64,000 bases of DNA from an uncultured Gemmatimonadales bacterium (GTDB lineage: Bacteria; Gemmatimonadota; Gemmatimonadetes; Palauibacterales; Palauibacteraceae): contig CAMYMV010000005.1 of assembly GCA_947259585.1 (NCBI GenBank), positions 1 through 64,000 on the forward strand, written 5' to 3'. Each line of letters opens with the position of its first letter. Position 1 is the first letter of the stretch. Shown here piece by piece: positions 45,477 to 53,837 of this stretch. The notes under the pieces were generated by a model, which did no database searches, was not told where the DNA came from, and worked only from the letters and a program-made list of their open reading frames with translations. Both the position numbers and the translations under genes were made by a program.

Positions 45477-47014
45477 CCGGGGTGTGGCGCCGGATCCGTC
45501 GGCCGGCCGCCGTTTTGGCCGGAGTGTGGATCGTCTTCGGCTCCTCCGCGTGGGAGCTTCCCGGCCGCCTGTTCGCCGATTCGCCCGAGGCTTCCGAGGT
45601 CACGCGGTCGGCTTCCGCACCTGTCCAGGAGTCCGGCCACGGCGAGGCCTCCGTCGATGAAGCGGGTGAAGCGGAAGACGGGCACGGACTGGAGATCTCG
45701 CACGTCTTCCTTATCCTGATCGCCATCCTTCTGGTCGGGAAGCTTTTTGGTGAAGCGGCCGAGCGGATCGGGCAGCCGGCCGTGCTGGGTGAGCTCCTCG
45801 CCGGTGTGATCCTCGGGGGCAGCCTGCTCGGCGTCATCCCGCCGAGCGACACGCAGATGGGCGAGGTCATCCATGTCTTCGCCGAGATCGGCGTCTCCAT
45901 CCTCCTGTTCGAGATCGGCCTGGAGACCGATCTGAAGGAGATGTTCCGCGTCGGGAAGGAGGCGGCCGCGGTGGCGCTGGTGGGCGTCGTGCTCCCGTTC
46001 GGTCTCGGCTTCCTCTACTGGTACACCTCCAATCCGGCGATCGGGATTCACCCCGAGGGCATCGACTTCTGGGTCGTGGCGATCTTCGTGGGCGCCACCC
46101 TGACGGCGACCTCGGTGGGAATCACGGCGCGCGTGCTCTCCGATCTCGGGAAGATGCACACCGCCGAAGCCCGGATCATCATCGGAGCCGCGGTGATCGA
46201 CGATGTGCTGGGCATCGTGATCCTGGCCGTCGTCGCCGGCCTGGCAGGTGGGGTGGCGGTCGGTGTGCTGGCGGTAGGCAAGATCTTCGCCTTTGCCGTC
46301 GGCTTTCTCGTGCTGGCCGTCGTCATCGGCAACCGGGCGGCTCCGTACCTGTTCAACATCGTCGACCGGATGCGGGTGCGAGGCGTTCTCCTCGTCACGG
46401 CCGTCTGCTTCGCACTCCTCCTGGCGGCGCTGGCCGACCTCTCGGGCTCCGCGATGATCATCGGCGCCTTCGCGGCCGGCATCATCCTCTCCTCCACCAA
46501 CCAGTTCGATGCCGTGGTCGAGCGGATCGAGCCCGTGGCCGACGTCTTCACGCCGATATTCTTCGTCGTCGTCGGGGCGCCCGTGAACGTGTGGCTCTTC
46601 GTTCCGGGGAGCGAGGATTTCAGCGCAGGGGTGCTGATGGTCGGGCTCATCCTCACGGTGATCGCCATCATCGGAAAGGTCCTCGCCGGCTTCGCCGTCA
46701 GGACGCCCGGCATCAACCGGGCCGCGATCGGTGTCGGCATGGTTCCCCGCGGCGAGGTGGGGCTGATCTTCGCCGCGATCGGTCTGCGGGAGGGGATCCT
46801 CTCGAACGCCGTTTACAGCGCCGTCCTCATCATGGTCATACTCTCGACCTTCCTGGTGCCGCCGATCCTCAAGCAGATGCTTCAGGCCGGCGGCGACGAA
46901 TCCGGCGATCCGATGACGGGGGATGCAGGGCTGCCGGCACCGGCCGAGGCTATGGCCCTGACCACGCTCGATCCCGGCGACACGCACGTGGATCGAGACC
47001 CATCGAGTCGTTGA
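45473..47014 (+). CDS. Cation/proton antiporter (CPA2/KefB-type)
   Basis: The 513-residue protein has a signal-like N-terminus, an acidic linker (~residues 40-75) and about twelve hydrophobic segments. Family motifs are GEAAERIGQPAVLGELLAGVILGG, FAEIGVSILLFEIGLETDL and GATLTATSVGITARVL, with later AFAAGIILSSTN and GVGMVPRGEVGLIFA. It lacks a C-terminal NAD-binding domain, so it is a Na+/H+ or K+/H+ exchanger rather than a full Kef channel. The ion is not predictable. Confidence 0.9.
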   Translation: MTGVWRRIRRPAAVLAGVWIVFGSSAWELPGRLFADSPEASEVTRSASAPVQESGHGEASVDEAGEAEDGHGLEISHVFLILIAILLVGKLFGEAAERIGQPAVLGELLAGVILGGSLLGVIPPSDTQMGEVIHVFAEIGVSILLFEIGLETDLKEMFRVGKEAAAVALVGVVLPFGLGFLYWYTSNPAIGIHPEGIDFWVVAIFVGATLTATSVGITARVLSDLGKMHTAEARIIIGAAVIDDVLGIVILAVVAGLAGGVAVGVLAVGKIFAFAVGFLVLAVVIGNRAAPYLFNIVDRMRVRGVLLVTAVCFALLLAALADLSGSAMIIGAFAAGIILSSTNQFDAVVERIEPVADVFTPIFFVVVGAPVNVWLFVPGSEDFSAGVLMVGLILTVIAIIGKVLAGFAVRTPGINRAAIGVGMVPRGEVGLIFAAIGLREGILSNAVYSAVLIMVILSTFLVPPILKQMLQAGGDESGDPMTGDAGLPAPAEAMALTTLDPGDTHVDRDPSSR

Positions 47015-47065
47015 GCTCGCGCGCATCCACCGGGCCGCAGCAGGCCACGAGCGGCCCACGGGAAG

Positions 47066-47998
47066 ATGCCTGAGACCCTCCTGATTGGCTCCCGCAAATC
47101 GGCGCTCGCCCGGGCGCAGGCCGAGTGGGTCTCGAGGCTGGTGAGCGCCGCATGGCCAGAGCTACAGGTGCGCAACATCTGGATGGACACCGAGGGGGAC
47201 CGGAAGCGGGATGTTCCCCTTCCGGCGATCGGCGGCAAGGGCCTGTTCACGGCCGAGCTGGAAGCCGCGATCCTCGACGGCGCGATCGACATCGCCGTGC
47301 ACTCCCTGAAGGACCTGCCCACCGATCTGCCTCCCGGCCTGGCTCTGCTCGCCGTACCGGAGCGGGAGGATCCGGCCGACGTTCTCGTCTCGGTGGAAGG
47401 ACTCCGGCTTTCAGAGCTGAAGGAAGGGGCCCGCGTCGGGACTTCCTCGCTGCGCCGCCGAGCCATGTTGCTCAACGCCAGACCCGAATGCCGGCCGCTC
47501 GACGTGCGTGGCAACGTGGAGACGAGACTGGCCAAGCTGGAGCGCGATGAGTACGACGCGCTCCTCCTCGCCGCGGCCGGCCTGAAGCGCCTGGGCAGGC
47601 TCTCGCCCACGATGCGGGCCCTCGAGGCGCCGGGCTGGCTGCCCGCACCGGGCCAGGGAGCCCTGGGGCTCGAGGGGAGGGCGGATGACGAGCGCGTGCA
47701 TGGCCTGCTGGATGCGATCGAGGATCAGCGTGCGCGTGCCGAGACGGACTGCGAGCGTTCGGTCTTGGCCTCCCTCGGCGGCGGATGTCAGGTTCCGATC
47801 GGCGCCCTGGCCGTGCGGAAGGGAGGAGACCTCACGGTGCACGCCGCGGTGCTGTCGGAGGACGGGAGCCAGGCGATTCGGGCCTCCACCAGAGGCCTCG
47901 TCGGCGATGCGGTCGGCCTCGGCCGGCTCGTGGCGGAGGAGCTACGGGCCCGTGGGGCGGATGAGCTGCTCGAGGGTGAGGCCGGAGCCGGCGCCTGA
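47066..47998 (+). CDS. hemC: Hydroxymethylbilane synthase
   Basis: HemC polymerises porphobilinogen to the linear tetrapyrrole. The 310-residue protein has GSRKSALARAQAEWV, AVHSLKDLPT with catalytic Asp83, GTSSLRRRAML and LGGGCQVPIGA with Cys241, which holds the dipyrromethane primer. It is the only recognisable heme-synthesis gene in the window, 700 bases before an Mrp-radical SAM-oxidase region that may need tetrapyrrole cofactors. Confidence 0.95.
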   Translation: MPETLLIGSRKSALARAQAEWVSRLVSAAWPELQVRNIWMDTEGDRKRDVPLPAIGGKGLFTAELEAAILDGAIDIAVHSLKDLPTDLPPGLALLAVPEREDPADVLVSVEGLRLSELKEGARVGTSSLRRRAMLLNARPECRPLDVRGNVETRLAKLERDEYDALLLAAAGLKRLGRLSPTMRALEAPGWLPAPGQGALGLEGRADDERVHGLLDAIEDQRARAETDCERSVLASLGGGCQVPIGALAVRKGGDLTVHAAVLSEDGSQAIRASTRGLVGDAVGLGRLVAEELRARGADELLEGEAGAGA

Positions 47999-48006
47999 TC
48001 TTCGGC

Positions 48007-48207
48007 TCAGGAATCCCTGTTCAGGAAGCGCTGCAGGTTCGCCAGGTAGTAGGTGAGCCCCGCCGCGGCGAGCGCGAACGCGGCCGCCAGCGCCACACTC
48101 AGGGCCTCGCCCGTTCTCGTGAAGATGATCCCCTGCCAGACCGCGAAGAGAGCGCAGAAGAGAATCGCCGTGACGATGAGCAGCTTGTGGAATCCGATGA
48201 GAGACAT
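48007..48207 (-). CDS. Small two-helix membrane protein
   Basis: From ATG 48207 the product is 66 residues with two hydrophobic segments (LLIVTAILFCALFAVWQGIIF and ALSVALAAAFALAAAGLTYYL) and a short polar end. The frame is open to 48246. It is convergent with hemC. No family recognised. Confidence 0.5.
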   Translation of the reverse strand: MSLIGFHKLLIVTAILFCALFAVWQGIIFTRTGEALSVALAAAFALAAAGLTYYLANLQRFLNRDS

Positions 48208-48292
48208 GGTGCCTGAAAGATACGGGCCGTCCCTGGACGTGTACACGATGGCTCCGGTTGCGGGGCCGCCCAGCCCGGCTGAAGCTTGACGA

Positions 48293-48673
48293 ATGGCCTC
48301 CGTTCACGCTCCGCAGCGCGCTGCGAAGTTTCGACAGGCTGCGTTCGTATACCTTCACGTCGGGCTGCTCTACGAGGCGGCCGTCTGGGCGCTCTGGCAG
48401 GCCGGTCGGCTACCCGGCGCCCGCGGTCCGGGGTGGCTGTGGCTACTGATCGGCGCCGCGATCCTGGCCGTGGTCTTCTGGGGACTGTGGCGCTGGCAGA
48501 ACGTCTGGTTCGCGCGGGCGATCTGGGCGTTGCACGCTCTCCGCCTGCCCGCCCTGATCAACGCCGCCTTTCTGCGCGAGCCCGGCGTTCTTCCGCCGGC
48601 CTTCTACGTCACGGCGCTGGTCGTCGTCCTCATCAACCTGTGGATGCTGGCGCGAGCAGCCTGGGACCTCTGA
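48293..48673 (+). CDS. Small membrane protein of unknown function
   Basis: The 126-residue protein has three to four hydrophobic, Trp-rich segments (VYLHVGLLYEAAVWALWQAG, WLWLLIGAAILAVVFWGLW, FYVTALVVVLINLWMLARA). It is divergent from the two-helix gene and lies eleven bases before the Mrp-like gene. No family recognised. Confidence 0.55.
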   Translation: MASVHAPQRAAKFRQAAFVYLHVGLLYEAAVWALWQAGRLPGARGPGWLWLLIGAAILAVVFWGLWRWQNVWFARAIWALHALRLPALINAAFLREPGVLPPAFYVTALVVVLINLWMLARAAWDL

Positions 48674-48683
48674 TCGTACGAAC

Positions 48684-49565
48684 GTGAGGAAGATCCGCAC
48701 CTACGCCGATCTCGAGGGCCGGGACCGCTCAGGTCTCGGCGAGCAGCTCGATCTCCAGAGCCACCGCGTGGACCGCCGCATGGAGTCGGTGAGGACGGTC
48801 CTCGGGGTGGCGAGCGGGAAGGGTGGAGTCGGCAAGAGCTTCGTCGCGGCGACTCTCGCCTCGGCGGCTGCTCGCGGCGGCCGCTCGGCGGGGCTTCTGG
48901 ATGCCGACCTCAACGGCCCCACGGCCCCTGCGCTGCTCGGGCTCCCTCGCCGTTCGCTCTCCGTCACTGATGACGGGATCGTCCCCCCGGTCGATTCAGC
49001 CGGCTTGAAGGTGTTCTCCACGGACCTGCTGCTCGAGGAAGGAGAGCCGCTTCGCTGGCGGGGACCGGCCGCCGATGGCTCTCCGTGGCTCGGATCCCTG
49101 GAACGCGGGGCGTTCCGCGAGTTCCTCTCCGATGTAGTGTGGGGCGAGCTGGATGTGCTGGTCGTCGACCTCCCGCCGGGCGCCCAGCGGCTCGTGGAGC
49201 TGGGCGAGCTGGTTCCGCAACGCACCCGCGTTCTCGGAGTGACGATCCCGACGTCGGCCTCCGAAGCGGCGGTCGCGCGCTCCCTGCGGGTCGCCGCCGA
49301 CAGCGGCCTGCCTGTCGTCGGCCTGGCGGAAAACATGTCGGGCTATACGTGTAGGGGGTGTGGCGTCGTCGGCCCGCTGCATCCGGGAGACGCGGGCGAC
49401 ACCCTGGCTCGCGAGCTGGATCTCCCGCTGCTCGCTCGCATCCCCTTCGACGCCGATGCCGCTGTCTGCGCCGAGCGGGGCGATATGAACGGGGTGCTGG
49501 CTTCCAGCGCCGGCCGGGAGATCGTCGCCCTGGCCGAGCAGTTGGGGTGGGACGGAGCGCCATGA
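48684..49565 (+). CDS. Mrp/ApbC-type P-loop ATPase (Fe-S carrier family)
   Basis: The 293-residue protein has a deviant Walker A GKGGVGKS at 45-52, LLDADLNGPTAPALLGL, VVDLPPGA and an ENMSGYTCRGCG segment whose Cys223 and Cys226 form the CxxC that binds a bridging Fe-S cluster in Mrp/NBP35 proteins. It lacks the N-terminal MIP18-like domain of longer Mrp. It overlaps the next gene (ATGA) and heads a run of redox and metal proteins, so cluster delivery to them is a reasonable inference. Confidence 0.88.
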   Translation: MRKIRTYADLEGRDRSGLGEQLDLQSHRVDRRMESVRTVLGVASGKGGVGKSFVAATLASAAARGGRSAGLLDADLNGPTAPALLGLPRRSLSVTDDGIVPPVDSAGLKVFSTDLLLEEGEPLRWRGPAADGSPWLGSLERGAFREFLSDVVWGELDVLVVDLPPGAQRLVELGELVPQRTRVLGVTIPTSASEAAVARSLRVAADSGLPVVGLAENMSGYTCRGCGVVGPLHPGDAGDTLARELDLPLLARIPFDADAAVCAERGDMNGVLASSAGREIVALAEQLGWDGAP

Positions 49566-50077
49566 AGTTTCTCTGCATCGATTGCGACGAACAGATGGAC
49601 TTCGGGGAGCGACAGCTCCCAGGCGACGGCACGCTGGCGGCCGTTTTTCGCTGCCCCGCATGCGGCCGCGAGGTGGCGATGCTCACGAACCCGATGGAGA
49701 CGCAGGTCGTGTCGTCACTCGGGATCAAGATCGGAGGACGGGAGGTTCCGGAGCAGCCGCTGGAGATGGTACGCGGCTCACTCGACGGGGGGCGCGACGG
49801 GGCCTTCGCGGATACGCCCGTGGATCCGGCAACGTCGTTGACCTCGCCAGCGACCTCACAGGGGACTTCGCCCGGGACTTCGCCGGGCACTTCGCGCGGG
49901 ACTTTGCCGGTAGAGTGGAGCGAGGCGGCCACGCGGCGCCTCGAAGCCGTTCCCTCCTTCGTTCGCGGAATGGTGAAGCGTATCTACACGGATTACGCGA
50001 AGGAGCACGGGATCCACGAGATCACTCCCGAAATCATGAACCGGGCGCGCACGGATCTGGGCCTGGAGGGGATGTAG
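49562..50077 (+). CDS. Zinc-ribbon protein with C-terminal PCP_red-like domain
   Basis: The 171-residue protein has two CxxC knuckles (Cys5/Cys8, Cys31/Cys34), a Thr/Ser/Pro/Gly linker with repeated TSPGT units (~residues 95-115), and a C-terminal segment WSEAATRRLEAVPSFVRGMV followed by EITPEIMNRARTDL. That segment matches the PCP_red domain found at the end of light-independent protochlorophyllide reductase subunit B. Similar segments occur in the two larger genes downstream. Role unknown; linkage to Mrp and a ferredoxin suggests metal or tetrapyrrole handling. Confidence 0.78.
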   Translation: MKFLCIDCDEQMDFGERQLPGDGTLAAVFRCPACGREVAMLTNPMETQVVSSLGIKIGGREVPEQPLEMVRGSLDGGRDGAFADTPVDPATSLTSPATSQGTSPGTSPGTSRGTLPVEWSEAATRRLEAVPSFVRGMVKRIYTDYAKEHGIHEITPEIMNRARTDLGLEGM

Positions 50078-50079
50078 GC

Positions 50080-50334
50080 GTGGCCGAAGAGGAGATGCCG
50101 GAGGAGCGGCGGACGCTGAACGGCTATCTGGTTTGCATCGACCGGACGATCTGCGTGGGCTTCGAGGACTGCGTCACCGAGGGGCCCGGGGCGTTCCGAC
50201 TCGACGACGAGGGGATCGCCACCTTCGACGCGCCGGAATCGGTAGAGGCGACGGATCTGCTTGCCGCCTGTGCCGCCTGCCCGGTCGACGCGATTCGGGT
50301 CCTCGACGGAGAGGGTCGCCAGATCGTTCCGTGA
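50080..50334 (+). CDS. Single-cluster ferredoxin
   Basis: The 84-residue protein fits small 3Fe-4S/4Fe-4S ferredoxins of the CxxxxxC...CP type: CVGFEDCVTEGPGAFRLDDEG, then ACAACPVDAIRVLDGEG. GTG 50080 lies two bases after the preceding stop, with GGAGGGG upstream; ATG 50095 is an alternative. It could supply electrons to the radical SAM enzyme encoded 2.1 kb downstream. A promoter for the next gene begins directly after its stop. Confidence 0.85.
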   Translation: MAEEEMPEERRTLNGYLVCIDRTICVGFEDCVTEGPGAFRLDDEGIATFDAPESVEATDLLAACAACPVDAIRVLDGEGRQIVP

Positions 50335-50341
50335 CACCCTT

Positions 50342-50370
50342 TTGACTTCGCTCCGGGTCGCCGCTATATA
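50342..50370 (+). promoter_or_regulatory. Sigma70-type promoter before the USP/radical SAM/oxidase genes
   Basis: TTGACT (50342-50347), a 17-base spacer and TATATA (50365-50370) make a near-consensus promoter immediately after the ferredoxin gene. The start site would be near 50377. In this otherwise tightly packed region it marks the likely start of a transcript carrying the stress protein, radical SAM and oxidase genes. Confidence 0.75.
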
Positions 50371-50410
50371 ACGGCGATCTGTAAGCCGGGCAGGGGATCT
50401 CGGGGCAGAA

Positions 50411-50423
50411 GTTCCGCCGGAAC
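50411..50423 (+). promoter_or_regulatory. Perfect 13-bp inverted repeat in the USP leader
   Basis: GTTCC-GCC-GGAAC is a perfect palindrome with a three-base centre, about 35 bases after the predicted transcript start and 20 before the TTG start codon. It could be a repressor site or a small RNA hairpin near the ribosome site. No regulator can be named. Confidence 0.4.
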
Positions 50424-50443
50424 CCACAGGACTGGAGCGGCGA

Positions 50444-52438
50444 TTGTATCGAGAGCTTCTCGTACCGGTCGACAACTCCCACCATTCGACGTGGGCGGTC
50501 GACCGGGCCCTCGAGCTTTGCAGTGCCTCCGAAGGCCACCTCACCGCGAACCACGTCTACGCCGCCCGCCTGCACGACATCCGATTCCGCCAGCTGGAGA
50601 CGGGTCTCCCGGCGCAGTTCCAGACGCCCGATGAGATCAAGCGCCAGCGCAAGATCCACGACAAGCTTATCGAGAAAGGTCTTCAGCTGATCTCCGATAG
50701 CTTCTTGGATCAAGTGGGCTTACGGTGCGAAGAGGCTGGGGTGCCAATGACCCGCCAGCTCCTCGAAGGCATCAACTACGAGGAGATCATCCGGGAGGCG
50801 AACGAAGGCCTCGGCTGTCTCCCCAGCCTGATCGGCTTCGACCCGAACATCGCCGCCGGATACGATGGTGGCGGGCGAGTGCGCAGCGATGTCAGCGTCG
50901 GCGAGAACGGCCGTCTCGTCGCCGAGGACGAGGAGCACGAGGAGAGGTTGGCGGGAAGCTCGGGCCGCGACTACGACCTTCTCGTCATGGGGGCGCACGG
51001 CATCGGCATCCAGCCGTTGTCCCAGATGGGCGGCGTCGCCTCCCGCGTCGCTCGCGGCGTCGAGAAGGACATGCTGCTGATCCGGGACGACCGCCCGCTG
51101 GCCGGCGGGCGATGGATGGTCTGCGTCGACGGATCGGCGTACTGCTACAAGGCCATGCGCCAGGTCCTTGAGATGGCGCGGGAGTTCGAGGCGAAGCTCT
51201 TCGTCTGTAGCGCCTTCGACGTCGAGTACCACCACGCCGTCTTCCACAACATCAAGGATGTGCTCTCCGTCCAGGCGTCGCGGGTCTTCAAGTTCGAGGA
51301 GCAGGAAGAGCTCCACAACAACATCATCGACAAGGGCCTTCTCAAGCTCGCGCAGGCCAACATCAAGCGGGCCGAGGCGATGGCCGAGGAGTACCCGGAC
51401 GTCGAACTGGAGACGCAGATCCTGATCGGCAAGCCGTTCCAGGTCGTCATGCAGTGGGCCGAGGAGATCGATCCCACGCTGCTCGTCCTGGCCCGTCACG
51501 GCGCCCACCGGATCGAGGGCACGGCGATGGGAAGCCAGGCGGAGAACGTCCTGCGGCTCGCTCCCTGCAACGTCCTGCTGATCGGCACGACCGACGTCCG
51601 GCCGGAAGAGATCCCCTGGATCGAGGCGGATGGCGAGCAGGGGCTCGAGTGGGCGCCCGACGCCGAGGTTCGAATCCTTCGCGTGCCCCCGTTCGCGCTC
51701 GGCATCGCGCGCAAGGCGGTCGAGGAGTACGTGCTGGAGCACGCCGAGTACACGCCACCCGGGACCCCTACGGTGACGAGCGCCTGGCTGGACCGTGCCA
51801 TCCAGAAGCTCCTCCCCACCCACATGCAGCTCATCATGGGGATCGGCGACGCCGAGGAGTTCGCGCTCGCGGAGGTCAAGGCAGAGGAATCGATGAAGAG
51901 AACCGTCGTCGTGACGACCGACGACGACGAGTTCGCCGAGCCGATGGCGGTGGAGACGCGCTGCCCGGTGACCGGCCAGGTGAGCATGCGCCCGCGCACG
52001 GAGGCCGACCCGATCATCTGGACGCACGAAGCGTTCGAGCGTCTGGGGCTCGTCCCGCTTATCGCCCGGCCGCTGGCCAGGAACACCGTCGAGAGCTTCA
52101 CTCGCGAGGCGGGCTTGTGGCGCGTCACGACTCGTGTCATGGACGAGAACAAGCAGGCGATGATCGAGGCCGACGAGTTCGACATGGACACGATGCTCGT
52201 GATGTTCAACGAGCTGAAAGCGAAACAGGTGAAGGCTGAGGCGGCCGGCCTCGACGGAATGAGCGAGGAGATGCGCCGCTTCATCGATGAGGCGAAGGCC
52301 TCCGGCGTCACGCGCTGTCCGATTCGGGATGTCGAGCGGGAGATGTCCGACTGTCCGGTGGACTTCAAGACGACCACCCCCGAGGAGGCGAAGCGCGCCA
52401 TGGAGAGCTTCATGGCCGAGGAGGAAAACCGCCGTTGA
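50444..52438 (+). CDS. Tandem universal stress protein fused to a PCP_red-like domain
   Basis: The 664-residue protein starts with a UspA-like domain (LLVPVDNSHHSTWAVDRAL to about residue 215, enlarged by an insert) and a second UspA-like domain (about 222-385: WMVCVDGSAYCYKAMRQVLE, LLVLARHGAHRIEGTAMGS, VLLIGTTD). Residues ~402-460 (WAPDAEVRILRVPPFALGIA, VTSAWLDRAIQKLLP) match the PCP_red-like segment of its neighbours. The last 200 residues contain CPVTGQ and CPIRD...SDCPVDF cysteines that may bind metal. TTG 50444 has GGAG upstream. Function is unknown; the fusion is unusual. Confidence 0.8.
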   Translation: MYRELLVPVDNSHHSTWAVDRALELCSASEGHLTANHVYAARLHDIRFRQLETGLPAQFQTPDEIKRQRKIHDKLIEKGLQLISDSFLDQVGLRCEEAGVPMTRQLLEGINYEEIIREANEGLGCLPSLIGFDPNIAAGYDGGGRVRSDVSVGENGRLVAEDEEHEERLAGSSGRDYDLLVMGAHGIGIQPLSQMGGVASRVARGVEKDMLLIRDDRPLAGGRWMVCVDGSAYCYKAMRQVLEMAREFEAKLFVCSAFDVEYHHAVFHNIKDVLSVQASRVFKFEEQEELHNNIIDKGLLKLAQANIKRAEAMAEEYPDVELETQILIGKPFQVVMQWAEEIDPTLLVLARHGAHRIEGTAMGSQAENVLRLAPCNVLLIGTTDVRPEEIPWIEADGEQGLEWAPDAEVRILRVPPFALGIARKAVEEYVLEHAEYTPPGTPTVTSAWLDRAIQKLLPTHMQLIMGIGDAEEFALAEVKAEESMKRTVVVTTDDDEFAEPMAVETRCPVTGQVSMRPRTEADPIIWTHEAFERLGLVPLIARPLARNTVESFTREAGLWRVTTRVMDENKQAMIEADEFDMDTMLVMFNELKAKQVKAEAAGLDGMSEEMRRFIDEAKASGVTRCPIRDVEREMSDCPVDFKTTTPEEAKRAMESFMAEEENRR

Positions 52439-53826
52439 GCGAGGCCCTCGGCGTCTCACCGGCTCGTGCCTCCGCCGCGGCCCCCGCCGAGGACTGGGTC
52501 CCGCTCCCATCCGCCGAGACAAGCGAAGCCGCCGATTCTCCCGCCCGATCGCCCGAGGCGATTCCTCACGTCGTGGCGTGGAATCTCACCCGCCGCTGCA
52601 ACCTCGCCTGCGCCCACTGCTATATCTCCGCCGGATCCTGGGAGAGCGATGAACGCGAGCTCTCGACGGAGGAGTGCCTGAGGATCGCCGACGAGATCCT
52701 CGAGCTCAGCCCCTCTCCGATGTTCGTTCTGTCCGGGGGAGAGCCGCTCGTCCGGGAGGACCTCGAGACGATCTCCCGCCACGCCACCGATGGTGGCGCC
52801 ACCGTGGTGATAGGCACGAACGGGATCGGCCTCACGGCCGAGCGGATCTTGTCACTCAAGGACGCCGGCGTGCGCGGGGTCGCCGTCAGCGTGGATTCGC
52901 TGAACCCGGAGTACCACGACCGCTTTCGGCACGGCCAGGCGGCCCTGGAGGAGACGCTGGCCGCCGTGGAGCGTCTGCGCCGAGCTCGGCTGGATTTCGT
53001 CGTCCAGATGACGCTGACGCGGGGCAACCGCGACGAGGTCGGGAGCCTCGCCGCCTGGGCCGCCTCGGCCGGAGCCGTGTGCTTCAATCTCTACTTTCTG
53101 GTTTCGACGGGCCGCGGCGAGCGGATGCGCGGCCTCGAACCTCGTGAGAACGAAGAGGTGCTGGCTGAGCTGGCCGATCTCCAGAAGGAGTACCGGGGGG
53201 TCATGATGGTGCGCTCGAAGTGCCAGCCTCAGATCATGCGCCATGTGTTCGAGGCGGATCCCGAGTCGCCGCTCCTCAACTACGCCACCCGCTGCCCGTG
53301 CGGGGTCCAGTACTGCCGCATAACCCCGGAAGGGAAGGTGACCCCCTGCCCATACATGCCGGTCGTCGCCGGCGATCTGCGCCGTGATGCCTTCGCGGAC
53401 GTGTGGCGGGCCTCGCCGGTGTTCGGAGCGATTCGCGCCGGTGACTTGAAGGGGAAGTGCGGACGCTGCGAGTACCGGCTGATCTGCGGGGGCTGTCGGG
53501 CGCGCGCCTTCGCGGAGAGCGGCGAGTACATGGGGTCCGATGAGTCTTGTGCCTACGAGCCGACCGGCGAACTCGAGCCGGTCCTGCCTCGCGCCGTGTC
53601 GTACGGGGGAGCGGCCGCCCCCGAGCTCCAGTGGAGTCCGGAGGCCGAGGCGCGGCTGAAGCGGGTGCCGTCCTTCGTGCGCGGCGTGGTCGCGAAGCGG
53701 CTGGAGGATTTCGCGCGGCGCTCGGGGGAGCCGGTCGTGACGCCCGAGCTCATGGAGCGGGTCCGCAAAGAGATGCCGGTGGATTTCTCCAAGCGCGTGC
53801 CGTTCTTTCTGAGGGGCGAGCGCTGA
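52435..53826 (+). CDS. Radical SAM/SPASM protein with C-terminal PCP_red-like domain
   Basis: The 463-residue protein has the radical SAM cluster motif Cys55-x3-Cys59-x2-Cys62 (RRCNLACAHCY), GGEP, and a SPASM-type cysteine set (RCPCGVQYC, CPYMP, CGRCEYRLICGGC, ESC) for auxiliary clusters. Residues ~400-450 (WSPEAEARLKRVPSFVRGVV, VTPELMERVRKEMP) repeat the PCP_red-like segment. The core resembles the AhbC/AhbD/NirJ group that modifies iron tetrapyrroles, though peptide-modifying SPASM enzymes are related. It overlaps the USP stop (TTGA) and sits just upstream of the bd-like oxidase, suggesting heme maturation. That role is inference. Confidence 0.85.
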   Translation: MSEALGVSPARASAAAPAEDWVPLPSAETSEAADSPARSPEAIPHVVAWNLTRRCNLACAHCYISAGSWESDERELSTEECLRIADEILELSPSPMFVLSGGEPLVREDLETISRHATDGGATVVIGTNGIGLTAERILSLKDAGVRGVAVSVDSLNPEYHDRFRHGQAALEETLAAVERLRRARLDFVVQMTLTRGNRDEVGSLAAWAASAGAVCFNLYFLVSTGRGERMRGLEPRENEEVLAELADLQKEYRGVMMVRSKCQPQIMRHVFEADPESPLLNYATRCPCGVQYCRITPEGKVTPCPYMPVVAGDLRRDAFADVWRASPVFGAIRAGDLKGKCGRCEYRLICGGCRARAFAESGEYMGSDESCAYEPTGELEPVLPRAVSYGGAAAPELQWSPEAEARLKRVPSFVRGVVAKRLEDFARRSGEPVVTPELMERVRKEMPVDFSKRVPFFLRGER

Positions 53827-53837
53827 GTCCCCGCGGC

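Noticed and set aside
48684..53826. Phage defence island
   Set aside because: The Mrp, ferredoxin, stress-protein and radical SAM genes lack nuclease, toxin or viperin-like features, and they lead directly into respiratory genes.
53547..53837. Longer N-terminus for the bd-like oxidase
   Set aside because: This stretch is inside the radical SAM gene in another frame; the product is Arg/Gly/Ala rich, and a leader begins naturally at GTG 53838.
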